A stretch of DNA of 11,412 nucleotides from an uncultured Bacilli bacterium (GCA_934096605.1 CAKOMI010000036.1:1-11412); one strand, 5' to 3'. Positions 1 to 6,451 are shown, counted from the stretch's first letter. The notes: a model not told the origin generated them from the sequence alone. Program-made: numbers and translations.

Positions 1-2
1 AT

Positions 3-1043
3 TTTAATACATCTGGTAAAAGTGTTACTTTAAAAAGTAATGGTAGTAGTATATATACTATTACTAGAGGTAGTGGTTTAACAAGTGGTAGTATAATAAA
101 CTTTTATAATTCTAGTACAACGACTGTTACCAACATTAAATTTAATGGTAATAATGTTTCTTCCAATAAGCCGTTGTTGATTTCATCTGGCTCTGCAACC
201 GTAAATTTAAATAGTGGCGTAACAATTCAAAATGCTTTAAATACAGCGACATACTCTGGCGGTGGGTTCGGTGTCCATTCTTCATCAACGTTGAACATAA
301 ATGGTGCGACAATAACTTCTAATAAAAGTAATAACCAAGGTGCTGGTTTATACATTAATACTGCCACATTAAATTTTAACTCTGGTACTATATCTAATAA
401 TTCATTTACGTCATCTGGTGGTAGTGGTGCTGGCATTTTAGGTTGGCAAGCGACAGTTAATATAAAAGGAGGCACAATATCAGGTAATACTGCTACAAGT
501 GAAGGTGGAGGTATATGGGTCGGCGGTAACAGTGGAAAAATGGCATTCAATATGACTGCCGGTACTATAACAGGAAATAAGGCTAATTTTGGTGGTGGAA
601 TAGCCATTAGATCTGATACAACAGCTACTAAAACAATAGGAACTATTTCCGGAGGAACTATATCAAGCAATAATGCATCACATGGTGGTGGCGGTGTTAA
701 TTTAGGAAAATCAGTTGTTACCATAAATAATATAAACATAACAAGTAACAATGCGCAATGGGGAGCAGGAATTTCAATTACTTATGGGGCGACATTATAT
801 TTTAAAGGCGGCACAGTTCAAAATAATATAGCAAGTAGCTCTGCAGCTGGAATAGATGTTGGCTCGGGCACTGAAGGAGGTCCAAATCATTTATATATTC
901 AAGGTGGCAAGGTCATTAATAATAAATGCACAGCTAGTAATGGTATTGGCGGTATTAATGTAAATACATCATCAGGATCCACTTATACTCATTCTTCAGG
1001 TACTGTTTCTGGCAATACACCAAATAATACTGGTTCTTGGTAA
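3..1043 (+). CDS. Beta-helix adhesin-like surface protein, 3' part (5' end outside window)
   Basis: The frame is open from the first complete codon at base 3 to TAA at 1041-1043, giving at least 346 residues. The true start lies upstream; internal TTG or ATG codons have no convincing ribosome binding site. The protein is almost entirely Gly, Asn, Ser, Thr and small hydrophobic residues. It is built of about ten imperfect coils of 26-31 residues with the pattern G-x-[IV]-x-x-N followed by a GGG[IV] or GAG[IL] turn, as in GGTISGNTATSEGGGI. This is the signature of right-handed parallel beta-helix proteins, resembling the repeats of polymorphic outer-membrane proteins and gut Firmicute adhesins. 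Such proteins are secreted or surface-displayed and bind host or glycan ligands; that role is inferred here. No LPXTG motif, hydrophobic tail or sorting domain is visible at the C-terminus, which ends PNNTGSW, so any anchor must be N-terminal or absent. Confidence 0.85.
   Translation, partial: FNTSGKSVTLKSNGSSIYTITRGSGLTSGSIINFYNSSTTTVTNIKFNGNNVSSNKPLLISSGSATVNLNSGVTIQNALNTATYSGGGFGVHSSSTLNINGATITSNKSNNQGAGLYINTATLNFNSGTISNNSFTSSGGSGAGILGWQATVNIKGGTISGNTATSEGGGIWVGGNSGKMAFNMTAGTITGNKANFGGGIAIRSDTTATKTIGTISGGTISSNNASHGGGGVNLGKSVVTINNINITSNNAQWGAGISITYGATLYFKGGTVQNNIASSSAAGIDVGSGTEGGPNHLYIQGGKVINNKCTASNGIGGINVNTSSGSTYTHSSGTVSGNTPNNTGSW
213..1040 (+). repeat. Tandem beta-helix coil repeats (protein level)
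   Basis: Degenerate coils of about 78-93 bases follow one another. Their cores read SGVTIQN, GATITSN, SGTISNN, GGTISGN, AGTITGN, GGTISSN, NINITSN, GGTVQNN, GGKVINN and SGTVSGN. The repeat is clear in protein but diverged in DNA. It is therefore a structural repeat and not a recent tandem duplication. Confidence 0.75.
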
Positions 1044-1079
1044 ATTTTCTGGATGATAAATATTAATACGTAAAAACAC

Positions 1080-1108
1080 TTGAAATAAAAGAATAAATTT
1101 TGTAAAAT
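1080..1108 (+). promoter_or_regulatory. Sigma-A-type promoter for the poly-G gene
   Basis: The -35 box is TTGAAA (1080-1085) and the -10 box is TAAAAT (1103-1108), with an ideal 17-nt spacer. Transcription would begin near 1115, giving a leader of about 20 nt before the ribosome binding site. In such AT-rich DNA a chance match is possible. Its placement just before a strong Shine-Dalgarno supports it. Confidence 0.55.
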
Positions 1109-1119
1109 TAAAGCAGAAT

Positions 1120-1136
1120 AGGAGAGATAAGCCATG
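1120..1136 (+). promoter_or_regulatory. Strong ribosome binding site and ATG of the poly-G-interrupted gene
   Basis: AGGAGAG at 1120-1126 lies 7 nt before ATG 1134-1136, so this is the expected translation start. In the sequence as given, this ATG opens a frame that reads MKQKYVGGGVIK and stops at TAA 1170-1172. It does not enter the long downstream frame. The ATG at 1147, which is in the long frame, has no Shine-Dalgarno at a useful distance. This mismatch between the best start and the long frame is the evidence for a frame switch at the G-run. Confidence 0.8.
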
Positions 1137-1146
1137 AAACAAAAAT

Positions 1147-2517
1147 ATGTTGGGGGGGGGGTTATTAAATAAGCATAACTCTCTGAAATTACAGAAATTT
1201 AAAGTTAGAAACAGTAAAAGAAAGGTAATTATTGCGACAATAATTTTAAGTGCTCTAGTTCTAACAGGTATATATTTATATAGTTCGTTTGCAGTGTTTA
1301 ATGAAGAAAAACATTTTAATGTGATTAATGGTGAAATTCAGGATCCAGGTGATATTTATTTTGCGTATTACATAGACGGTGAGATAACACGTAGTATGCC
1401 TAGTAATGGCATTGGATATACTTTGGATACTGAAAAAAGTAATTGTACGAATGGTGTTATACCAAAATGGGATAATGCTGGTTGGCAATTTATAGGTGAT
1501 TATAGTAATTATAATGCCACTGATTATACACGGACGAGGTGTAACTTGTATTTTAAAAGAATTGATATAACTTTAACTAATTATATTAAAAATTTAGCAC
1601 TTTATGATACGACTAACTTAAGTTATGATGAAACAAGTGATAATAATTTAAGATATGTTGGTGGTAGTCCGAATAACTATGTAAGTGTGGATGGTGAGTT
1701 ATGGCGTATTATTGGTGTTATGAATAACATAGATGATGGCACAGGAAATAAAGAAGCAAGAGTAAAACTTATTAGGGCTCAAAATATTGGTGGATATACA
1801 TGGGACACAAGTGAGTCAAGTGTTAATGACGGTGATGGTGTTAATGAATGGAGCGAGGCCGATTTAATGAAATTATTAAATCCGGGCTATGAAAGTGAAT
1901 CTATAGGTGGGTCACTATATTATAATGCTAAAAAGGGAAATTGTTATTATGGCCAAAATAATGGGACAACCGCATGTGATTTTACAAGCAATGGTATGAA
2001 GGAAAAGTTGAAAACAATGATTAGTAAAGCTGTATGGCATACTGGAGCAGTTAACGAAGCAAATATTAATACGATGGTCGCAAGAGATATTTATAATAAA
2101 GAACATTCTAGAGAAACAGGTAAGATTTGTTCTGGAGGGATTCTTTGTAATGATACTGTTACTAGAACGACTACTTGGCAAGGATTAGTAGGTCTTATTA
2201 ATGCTAGTGATTATGGGTTCGCTGCTAGTATTAATGGCACTTTAGAAAGAGGAGTTTGCCAAAATTATCCTTTAATAAGTTTTAGCGATAAAAATAGCTG
2301 TTATACAGATAACTGGCTTAGTACGTGGGCATGGACAATGACTGTGGCTTCAGAAGGTAGTAGAAGCTATGACGCGATAGACATTAAAACAACTACAATT
2401 GGTCATGATTGGGTTAACTCGCCCATAGCGATTTACCCTGTAGTTTATTTAAAAGCTAATGTGAAAATTACCAAGGGCGTGGGAACAAGTGATATTCCTT
2501 TTGAAATAACTATTTGA
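1147..2517 (+). CDS. Secreted/membrane-anchored cysteine-containing surface protein, poly-G phase-variable, OFF register here
   Basis: The long frame gives 456 residues from ATG 1147. The natural start is probably ATG 1134; with one G fewer in the run at 1152-1161 it would yield 460 residues beginning MKQKYVGGGLLNKH. Residues 13-26 are basic and 27-49 hydrophobic: an uncleaved anchor or signal peptide, with the rest outside the cell. Eight cysteines (100, 132, 266, 277, 328, 334, 371, 385) all lie in the outside part and could form disulfides. The segment GDIYFAYYIDG (68-78), the ELWRIIGV strand (184-191) and the closing PVVYLKANVKI (431-441) resemble hypothetical exported proteins that I recall from uncultured gut Firmicutes. 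I know no function for them. No enzyme motif is seen. The preceding gene also encodes a surface protein, so a role in surface variation is inferred. Confidence 0.75.
   Translation: MLGGGLLNKHNSLKLQKFKVRNSKRKVIIATIILSALVLTGIYLYSSFAVFNEEKHFNVINGEIQDPGDIYFAYYIDGEITRSMPSNGIGYTLDTEKSNCTNGVIPKWDNAGWQFIGDYSNYNATDYTRTRCNLYFKRIDITLTNYIKNLALYDTTNLSYDETSDNNLRYVGGSPNNYVSVDGELWRIIGVMNNIDDGTGNKEARVKLIRAQNIGGYTWDTSESSVNDGDGVNEWSEADLMKLLNPGYESESIGGSLYYNAKKGNCYYGQNNGTTACDFTSNGMKEKLKTMISKAVWHTGAVNEANINTMVARDIYNKEHSRETGKICSGGILCNDTVTRTTTWQGLVGLINASDYGFAASINGTLERGVCQNYPLISFSDKNSCYTDNWLSTWAWTMTVASEGSRSYDAIDIKTTTIGHDWVNSPIAIYPVVYLKANVKITKGVGTSDIPFEITI
1152..1161 (+). repeat. Homopolymeric G10 tract (candidate phase-variation switch)
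   Basis: Ten consecutive G's sit six codons after ATG 1134, in otherwise AT-rich DNA. Nine or twelve G's join ATG 1134 to the long downstream frame. Ten or eleven lead to early stops. Slipped-strand mispairing at such tracts is the standard mechanism of contingency loci. A sequencing or assembly length error is the main alternative. Confidence 0.7.
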
Positions 2518-2533
2518 CACAAAAATTTTAAAA

Positions 2534-2562
2534 TTGACTATGAGTGGTTGGTATGCTAAAAT
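2534..2562 (+). promoter_or_regulatory. Strong extended -10 promoter for the membrane protein/glycosyltransferase pair
   Basis: TTGACT (2534-2539) and TAAAAT (2557-2562) are separated by 17 nt, and TGC directly before the -10 box gives an extended -10 element. Transcription would start near 2569, about 17 nt before the ATG at 2586. No clear terminator separates it from the gene ending at 2517. Confidence 0.7.
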
Positions 2563-2585
2563 TTTCTTAGATACGGAATGATTAT

Positions 2586-3272
2586 ATGAGAAAGAATGAT
2601 GAAACTAAAAAGTTTGCTCAAGGAATGTGTTTTTATAAAATATTTTGGATATTTTTATTTGGCTGTATCTTTGGGGCTTATTATGAAGAAATTTTAAATT
2701 TAGTAGTGCATTATAATTATCATCATGAGTTTGTTTGGCAACTAAGAAGAGGCGTTATATATGGACCTATTTCGCCAATATATGGTGGCGGAGCAGTTCT
2801 TATGATTGCTTTATTAGGACGCAAGGAAAGACCAGATTGGCAAACATTTTTATATGGAGCTTTAATTGGTGGCGGTTTTGAATACTTAATAAGTTTTTTA
2901 CAAGAAATGTTTTTAGGAACAGTGTCTTGGGATTATACGAATGAAATATTAAATTTGAATGGGCGAACAACTATTCCGTTTGCCTTTGTGTGGGGAGCTT
3001 TGGCACTGGTTTTAGTAAAAATATTTTATCCTTCTATTTCCTCAGTTATTGAAGCTTTACCTAAAAAGTTTGGTCGTATTTTGACTAATATATTGATAGT
3101 ATTAGTGCTTTTAGATTTTGGTATTTCCTGGGGGTCTTTATTTAGACAAATATTTAGACATAATGGTATGCCTGCTTATACTATTGTTGGAAAGTTTTTT
3201 GATAAATATTATGATGATGAAAAATTAAAAGAAAGTTATACCAATATGGTTGTAATAGAGGCTAAGAAATGA
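2586..3272 (+). CDS. CmpB-like integral membrane protein (putative ABC-transporter type IV family)
   Basis: This is a 228-residue polytopic membrane protein with five likely membrane segments at about 17-37, 60-77, 88-108, 129-148 and 163-185. It matches my memory of the PF06541 family (putative ABC-transporter type IV, CmpB). Family-like features are GAYYEE (30-35), RRGVIYGPISPIYGGG (54-69), SWDYTN (114-119) and the following LNLNGR (122-127). Most members are uncharacterised, and no ATPase partner gene is present here, so 'transporter' rests on the family name only. The weak GGAA element 7 nt before ATG 2586 is the only ribosome site. The stop overlaps the start of the glycosyltransferase gene (ATGA), so the two are co-translated and may work together in making or exporting a surface glycan or glycolipid; that link is inferred. 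Confidence 0.7.
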   Translation: MRKNDETKKFAQGMCFYKIFWIFLFGCIFGAYYEEILNLVVHYNYHHEFVWQLRRGVIYGPISPIYGGGAVLMIALLGRKERPDWQTFLYGALIGGGFEYLISFLQEMFLGTVSWDYTNEILNLNGRTTIPFAFVWGALALVLVKIFYPSISSVIEALPKKFGRILTNILIVLVLLDFGISWGSLFRQIFRHNGMPAYTIVGKFFDKYYDDEKLKESYTNMVVIEAKK

Positions 3273-4474
3273 CTGTGTTAGGACTAGGTCTTTTTTTCTT
3301 AGTAATAACTTTGGCGTTAAAATTGATTCTTTTTATAACGAGAAAAGATAATACTTTAAAGTTAAATGAAAATATAAAAAAAGACCCAAGAATATGTGTG
3401 ATTATACCAGCTCGTGATGAAGCAAAAGTGATTGATGGATTACTAGATTCAATAACTATGCAATCTTATAAAATTGATAATGAAAATGTTTATATAATAG
3501 TTGAAAGTGATAAGGATAAGTCTATTAATATTGCTAAAAGTAAACAAATGCGTTATTTTGTAAGAAAAGAACTTGATAAGAAAACAAAGGGTTATGCGAT
3601 TGATGAATTAATTAAGTATTTAGATAATATGAAAGAATATTATGATTTATATTTTATTTTTGATGCAGATAACGTTTTACATAAAGATTTTATATTAAAT
3701 GCTTTAGATGATTATTATAAAGGATATTATGTATCGACAGGTTTTAGAGGTCTTAAGAATCCTAATAATTATCTTTCTCTTAGTACTTGGCTTACTTTTT
3801 CAATACTAAATAATAGTCATAATACAAGAATGCAAAAAAATAATGGTAATTTGATTTTATCTGGGACGGGTTATTTTATTGAAGGATCTATTATTAAAGA
3901 ATTTAAAAGATTTCCTTTTTGCTCTTTAACAGAAGATTATGAAAGTTCTTTATATTATACTTTAGAAGGTATTGCGACTAGTTATAATAAAAAAGCTATC
4001 TTTTATGATGAACAACCAACTAGTTATAAAGTTAGTATAAAGCAAAGAGCTAGATGGATTAAGGGTTATTTTAATAACTATTTTAAGTATAGAAAAAGAT
4101 TAATTAATAAGTTAAAAGATAAACCATTAAATAAAGGTTCATTAATAGAAATGGCAATGGGTGTATTACCATTAATAACATTTATTATTAGTATTCTTAA
4201 TTTTTTGATATATAGTATATTTATTAGTATTAAGTTATTTTTAGTAGAATTATTTATTATATATTTATCTTTAGTAATTTTAAGTATTTTAGTTATATTA
4301 AAGAATAAAAGGTATATTTTAACTTCTAAAAAAGTTATATTTAAAACGGTTTTTTATCATCCTATCTTTTTAATTAGTTATATTCATGCTTTTTTAAAAA
4401 TGGTGTTTACTAAAAATATGGGTTGGGATAAGATAGAACATACAAAGTCTAGTTTAGAAATTGATGACATTTAG
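3269..4474 (+). CDS. Membrane-bound family 2 glycosyltransferase
   Basis: This 401-residue GT-A fold enzyme has an N-terminal membrane segment (about 3-23). The nucleotide-sugar domain opens with RICVIIPARDEAKVI (41-55). The metal-binding DADN motif is at 132-135, the acidic TEDYE motif at 221-225, and the QRARW acceptor/product motif at 259-263. Further membrane segments lie at about 294-345 and 360-380. The DxD, ED and Q-x-x-RW set is typical of processive or lipid-linked GT2 enzymes of the hyaluronan/poly-GlcNAc/cellulose synthase group. The sugar and acceptor cannot be told from sequence. The enzyme would act at the inner face of the membrane using a UDP- or GDP-sugar. Its ATG overlaps the stop of the upstream gene by 4 nt, with AGAGG 7 nt before it. 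The gene is notably AT-rich, with many ATT/ATA/TTA codons. Confidence 0.85.
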   Translation: MTVLGLGLFFLVITLALKLILFITRKDNTLKLNENIKKDPRICVIIPARDEAKVIDGLLDSITMQSYKIDNENVYIIVESDKDKSINIAKSKQMRYFVRKELDKKTKGYAIDELIKYLDNMKEYYDLYFIFDADNVLHKDFILNALDDYYKGYYVSTGFRGLKNPNNYLSLSTWLTFSILNNSHNTRMQKNNGNLILSGTGYFIEGSIIKEFKRFPFCSLTEDYESSLYYTLEGIATSYNKKAIFYDEQPTSYKVSIKQRARWIKGYFNNYFKYRKRLINKLKDKPLNKGSLIEMAMGVLPLITFIISILNFLIYSIFISIKLFLVELFIIYLSLVILSILVILKNKRYILTSKKVIFKTVFYHPIFLISYIHAFLKMVFTKNMGWDKIEHTKSSLEIDDI

Positions 4475-4500
4475 TCTATTAGATTAAGTGTCATTTTTTT
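4464..4500 (+). terminator. Rho-independent terminator overlapping the glycosyltransferase stop codon
   Basis: ATGACATTTA (4464-4473) pairs with TAAGTGTCAT (4485-4494) through ten base pairs, one of them a G-T wobble. The 11-nt loop can itself pair TCT with AGA. A run of T's extends through 4500. The stop codon TAG 4472-4474 lies at the end of the 5' arm. Confidence 0.8.
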
Positions 4501-4567
4501 ATTACTACTATCATAATGATTAGGAGAAATAAAATGATAGCAACTAATTTTAAAAAATTTAAAATAA

Positions 4568-4705
4568 AAGTTTCTAATCTATAAGGGATTTGGCAGACAC
4601 TCAACAACTGATATTTCCACTAAGATATACTATATAAGTATATGTAAAAGCAAGATAAAAAATAATATATACAAAACTTTAGTTCGCACTAATAATACGT
4701 ATTAA
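4568..4705 (+). pseudogene. Possible relic of a tyrosine recombinase C-terminus
   Basis: One frame is open for about 45 codons without a start and contains RHSTTDISTKIYYI. An overlapping frame at 4581 reads IRDLADT. Together they recall the end of phage-type integrases (DLADxLGHSxxxxTxxxY), as if a few bases including the Leu-Gly codons had been lost. The match is short, in low-complexity DNA, with no other recombinase motif nearby, so chance resemblance is quite possible. Confidence 0.18.
4693..4704. repeat. Perfect 12-bp palindrome TAATACGTATTA
   Basis: This is a complete two-fold symmetric 12-mer. A partial copy sharing nine bases (TAATACGTA) lies at 1064-1072, just before the promoter of the poly-G gene. 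It could be an operator, but short AT-rich palindromes arise by chance. Confidence 0.25.
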
Positions 4706-4810
4706 AAAATGCATAGTTATACTATATTTACTTAGTATTAATCATTACTTATATAATTGTTATATTTATTAATATTAAAAAAGTAATCTTTTTCTGCTTG
4801 AAATTTGATA

Positions 4811-4839
4811 TTGACTTAGGTTTTAAAATACTATAAAAT
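4811..4839 (+). promoter_or_regulatory. Sigma-A-type promoter of the asnS-aspS-gatCAB operon
   Basis: TTGACT (4811-4816) and TAAAAT (4834-4839) are 17 nt apart. Transcription would start near 4846, exactly where the T-box leader begins to fold. Both the boxes and the position support it. Confidence 0.75.
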
Positions 4840-4847
4840 ATATTTAT

Positions 4848-5050
4848 CTTAAGAAAGAAACGAGTATATTTTATTCCTTTATGAAAAGAGAAGGCTAGAT
4901 TGCTGGAAATGCCGCATAAAGAAAAATAGAAAAACAATTCTTTAATACTTAAGAACGGATTGTCCGTTATAACAAGAAAGAGTACCCTAGGTAAAGTAAG
5001 GTGGCACCGCGAGAATTCTCGTCCTTACGTTTTATCTAGGTTTTTATTTT
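4848..5050 (+). promoter_or_regulatory. T-box riboswitch leader, tRNA-Asn specific (AAC specifier)
   Basis: Stem I has a basal helix (4854-4859 with 4938-4943; CTTAAG at 4848-4853 and 4948-4953 may extend it), an AGTA element (4863-4866), an upper helix CTTTATG/CATAAAG (4877-4883 with 4915-4921), an AG-rich bulge (4888-4892) and a CTGGAAATG distal loop. The specifier is AAC (4933-4935) followed by the usual purine, A4936, and reads asparagine. Stem III is AACGGA/TCCGTT (4954-4968). The T-box itself, AAGGTGGCACCGCG (4998-5011), forms the antiterminator GTAAGG/CCTTAC plus GCGAG/CTCGT around the seven-base bulge TGGCACC (5002-5008). The C after TGG would pair with a G discriminator, as expected for tRNA-Asn. 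Uncharged tRNA-Asn should allow read-through into asnS. Stem II and the IIA/B pseudoknot are not apparent. Confidence 0.93.
4986..5050 (+). terminator. T-box leader terminator
   Basis: CCTAGGTAAA (4986-4995) pairs with TTTATCTAGG (5031-5040) over ten base pairs with one G-T, directly followed by TTTTTATTTT (5041-5050). The antiterminator helix lies inside this pairing, so the full hairpin extends to about 21 base pairs with the T-box bulge inside it. The 3' strand of the antiterminator has no good downstream partner of its own. In the read-through state the 5' arm could instead fold locally as TACC-CTA-GGTA (4983-4993). Confidence 0.65.
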
Positions 5051-5067
5051 GGAAAGGAATGGCTAAT

Positions 5068-6438
5068 ATGTATTTAGATGAATTATTTAGGATAAAAGAA
5101 GAACTTATTGGTAAAGAGGTTACTGTTCATGGTTGGGTAAGAAATCATCGCCCTCAAAAGGAATTTGGTTTTATTGATTTTTCTGATGGAACAGCGTTTA
5201 AACATTTACAAATTGTTTATGATAAAGATACGGAGGATTTTTCTTCTCTTACACACATTACTAATGGCTCTTCAATAGAAGTTACTGGTCTTTTAGTTAA
5301 AAGTGATGGTAAGGGGCAAGATATTGAACTTAAAGCCTCAAAAATAATAGTTTTAGGTGATTGCCCTAGTGATTATCCGTTGCAACCTAAGAAACATTCA
5401 AAAGAGTTTTTAAGAAGTATTGGTTACTTAAGACCAAGAGCTAATTTATTTCAAGCAGTGTTTAGGGTTAGAAGTGTTGCCGCGATGGCTATTCATGAAT
5501 ACTTTCAAAGTCATGGTTTTGTATATTTTCATGCTCCTTTAATAACAGCTAGTGACTGTGAAGGAGCAGGCGAAATGTTTCAAGTAACAACTATTCCTTT
5601 TGATAGTAAAAGTATTAAGGAGATTGATTATAGTAAAGATTTCTTTGGTAAAAAAACAAGTCTTACAGTGTCTGGGCAGTTGGAGGCAGAAACATTTGCG
5701 ACGGCTTTTTCTAAAGTTTATACTTTTGGGCCAACTTTTAGAGCAGAAAATTCAAATACGAAGACACATGCTGCAGAATTTTGGATGATTGAGCCTGAGA
5801 TTGCTTTTTGCGATTTAGAAGGACTTATGGATATTGAAGAAGATATGTTAAAGTTTATTGTAGGATATGTTTTAGAACATTGTAAAGATGAAATGACTTT
5901 CTTTGATAAATTTGTGCAAAATGGTTTACTAGATCGATTACATAATTTACTAAAAAGCAAATTTACGAGAGTAACACATGAAGAGGTTATAACTATTTTA
6001 CGTAATGCTAATGTTGTATTTGAAAATTACCCAGAATATGGTGAAGACATTCAAAAAGAACATGAAAAATATATTACAGAATATTTTGGGGGACCAGTAT
6101 TTATAACGGATTGGCCAAAAGATATTAAAGCATTTTATATGAAACAAAATAGTGATAATAAAACAGTCCGAGCAGTAGACCTTGAAGTGCCAGGTGCTGG
6201 TGAGTTAATGGGTGGTAGTCAAAGAGAAGAAGATATGACTAAACTAACTAGACGAATGCATGAACTTAATATGAATGAAGAAGAAATGGATTGGTACATT
6301 AATTTAAGAAAATATGGCACTTGTGTACATTCAGGATTTGGTATGGGATTTGAAAGACTACTAATATATCTTACAGGAGTAGAAAATATAAGAGATGTTA
6401 TTCCATATCCTAGGGTACCAGGATCTTGTGAATTTTAG
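5068..6438 (+). CDS. asnS: Asparaginyl-tRNA synthetase
   Basis: AsnRS charges tRNA-Asn with asparagine using ATP, in the cytoplasm; it is a class IIb synthetase dimer. The OB-fold anticodon-binding domain (about 1-110) contains VHGWVRNHRPQKEFGFIDF. Class II motif 2 is FRAENSNT (224-231) followed by HAAEFWMIEPE, characteristic of AsnRS as against AspRS. Motif 3 is GFGMGFERLL with Arg430, and the protein ends IPYPRVPGSCEF as in the family. The start chosen is ATG 5068, 10 nt after GGAAAGG (5051-5057), giving 456 residues, close to the usual 460-465. The longer open frame from 4960 runs through the T-box and terminator and cannot be coding; ATG 5059 is too near the ribosome site. It is the first gene of the operon, and its stop is part of the aspS ribosome site. 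Confidence 0.95.
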   Translation: MYLDELFRIKEELIGKEVTVHGWVRNHRPQKEFGFIDFSDGTAFKHLQIVYDKDTEDFSSLTHITNGSSIEVTGLLVKSDGKGQDIELKASKIIVLGDCPSDYPLQPKKHSKEFLRSIGYLRPRANLFQAVFRVRSVAAMAIHEYFQSHGFVYFHAPLITASDCEGAGEMFQVTTIPFDSKSIKEIDYSKDFFGKKTSLTVSGQLEAETFATAFSKVYTFGPTFRAENSNTKTHAAEFWMIEPEIAFCDLEGLMDIEEDMLKFIVGYVLEHCKDEMTFFDKFVQNGLLDRLHNLLKSKFTRVTHEEVITILRNANVVFENYPEYGEDIQKEHEKYITEYFGGPVFITDWPKDIKAFYMKQNSDNKTVRAVDLEVPGAGELMGGSQREEDMTKLTRRMHELNMNEEEMDWYINLRKYGTCVHSGFGMGFERLLIYLTGVENIRDVIPYPRVPGSCEF

Positions 6439-6451
6439 GAGAGTGATTGTA

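Larger units (their letters stand above)
4501..4810. other. Gene-poor spacer between the glycosyltransferase and the asnS operon
   Basis: No substantial gene is seen on either strand in these 310 very AT-rich bases. A 16-codon frame at 4534-4584 (MIATNFKKFKIKVSNL) has AGGAGA 6 nt before its ATG but no visible promoter. A short open stretch at 4568-4705 has a recombinase-like string (listed separately). A perfect 12-bp palindrome, TAATACGTATTA, is at 4693-4704. No tRNA or CRISPR repeat is evident. Confidence 0.5.

Noticed and set aside
227..751. Minus-strand open frame of 174 codons opposite the beta-helix gene
   Set aside because: It is a shadow of the repetitive Gly/Asn/Thr codons; its product is a low-complexity Pro/Leu/Val string with no ribosome site or family motif.
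4534..4584. 16-codon ORF with an AGGAGA ribosome site
   Set aside because: There is no promoter between it and the upstream terminator, and the peptide (Lys/Phe/Asn-rich) matches nothing I know. Too short to call without expression data.
4679..4692. Small hairpin TTAGT-TCGC-ACTAA as a terminator or RNA element
   Set aside because: Only five base pairs, no T-run after it and no neighbouring gene to serve.
4749..4937. Minus-strand 62-codon frame across the leader
   Set aside because: It overlaps the promoter and Stem I of the T-box, and its composition is that of AT-rich noncoding DNA.
4960..5067. N-terminal extension of AsnRS by 36 residues
   Set aside because: It would be translated from the T-box antiterminator and terminator RNA, has no ribosome site and no counterpart in AsnRS. 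GGAAAGG at 5051-5057 points to ATG 5068.
6395..6451. AspRS start at 6395 inside asnS
   Set aside because: The extra 19 residues are out-of-frame asnS sequence. AGGAGAG at 6437-6443 and the family N-terminus support ATG 6452.
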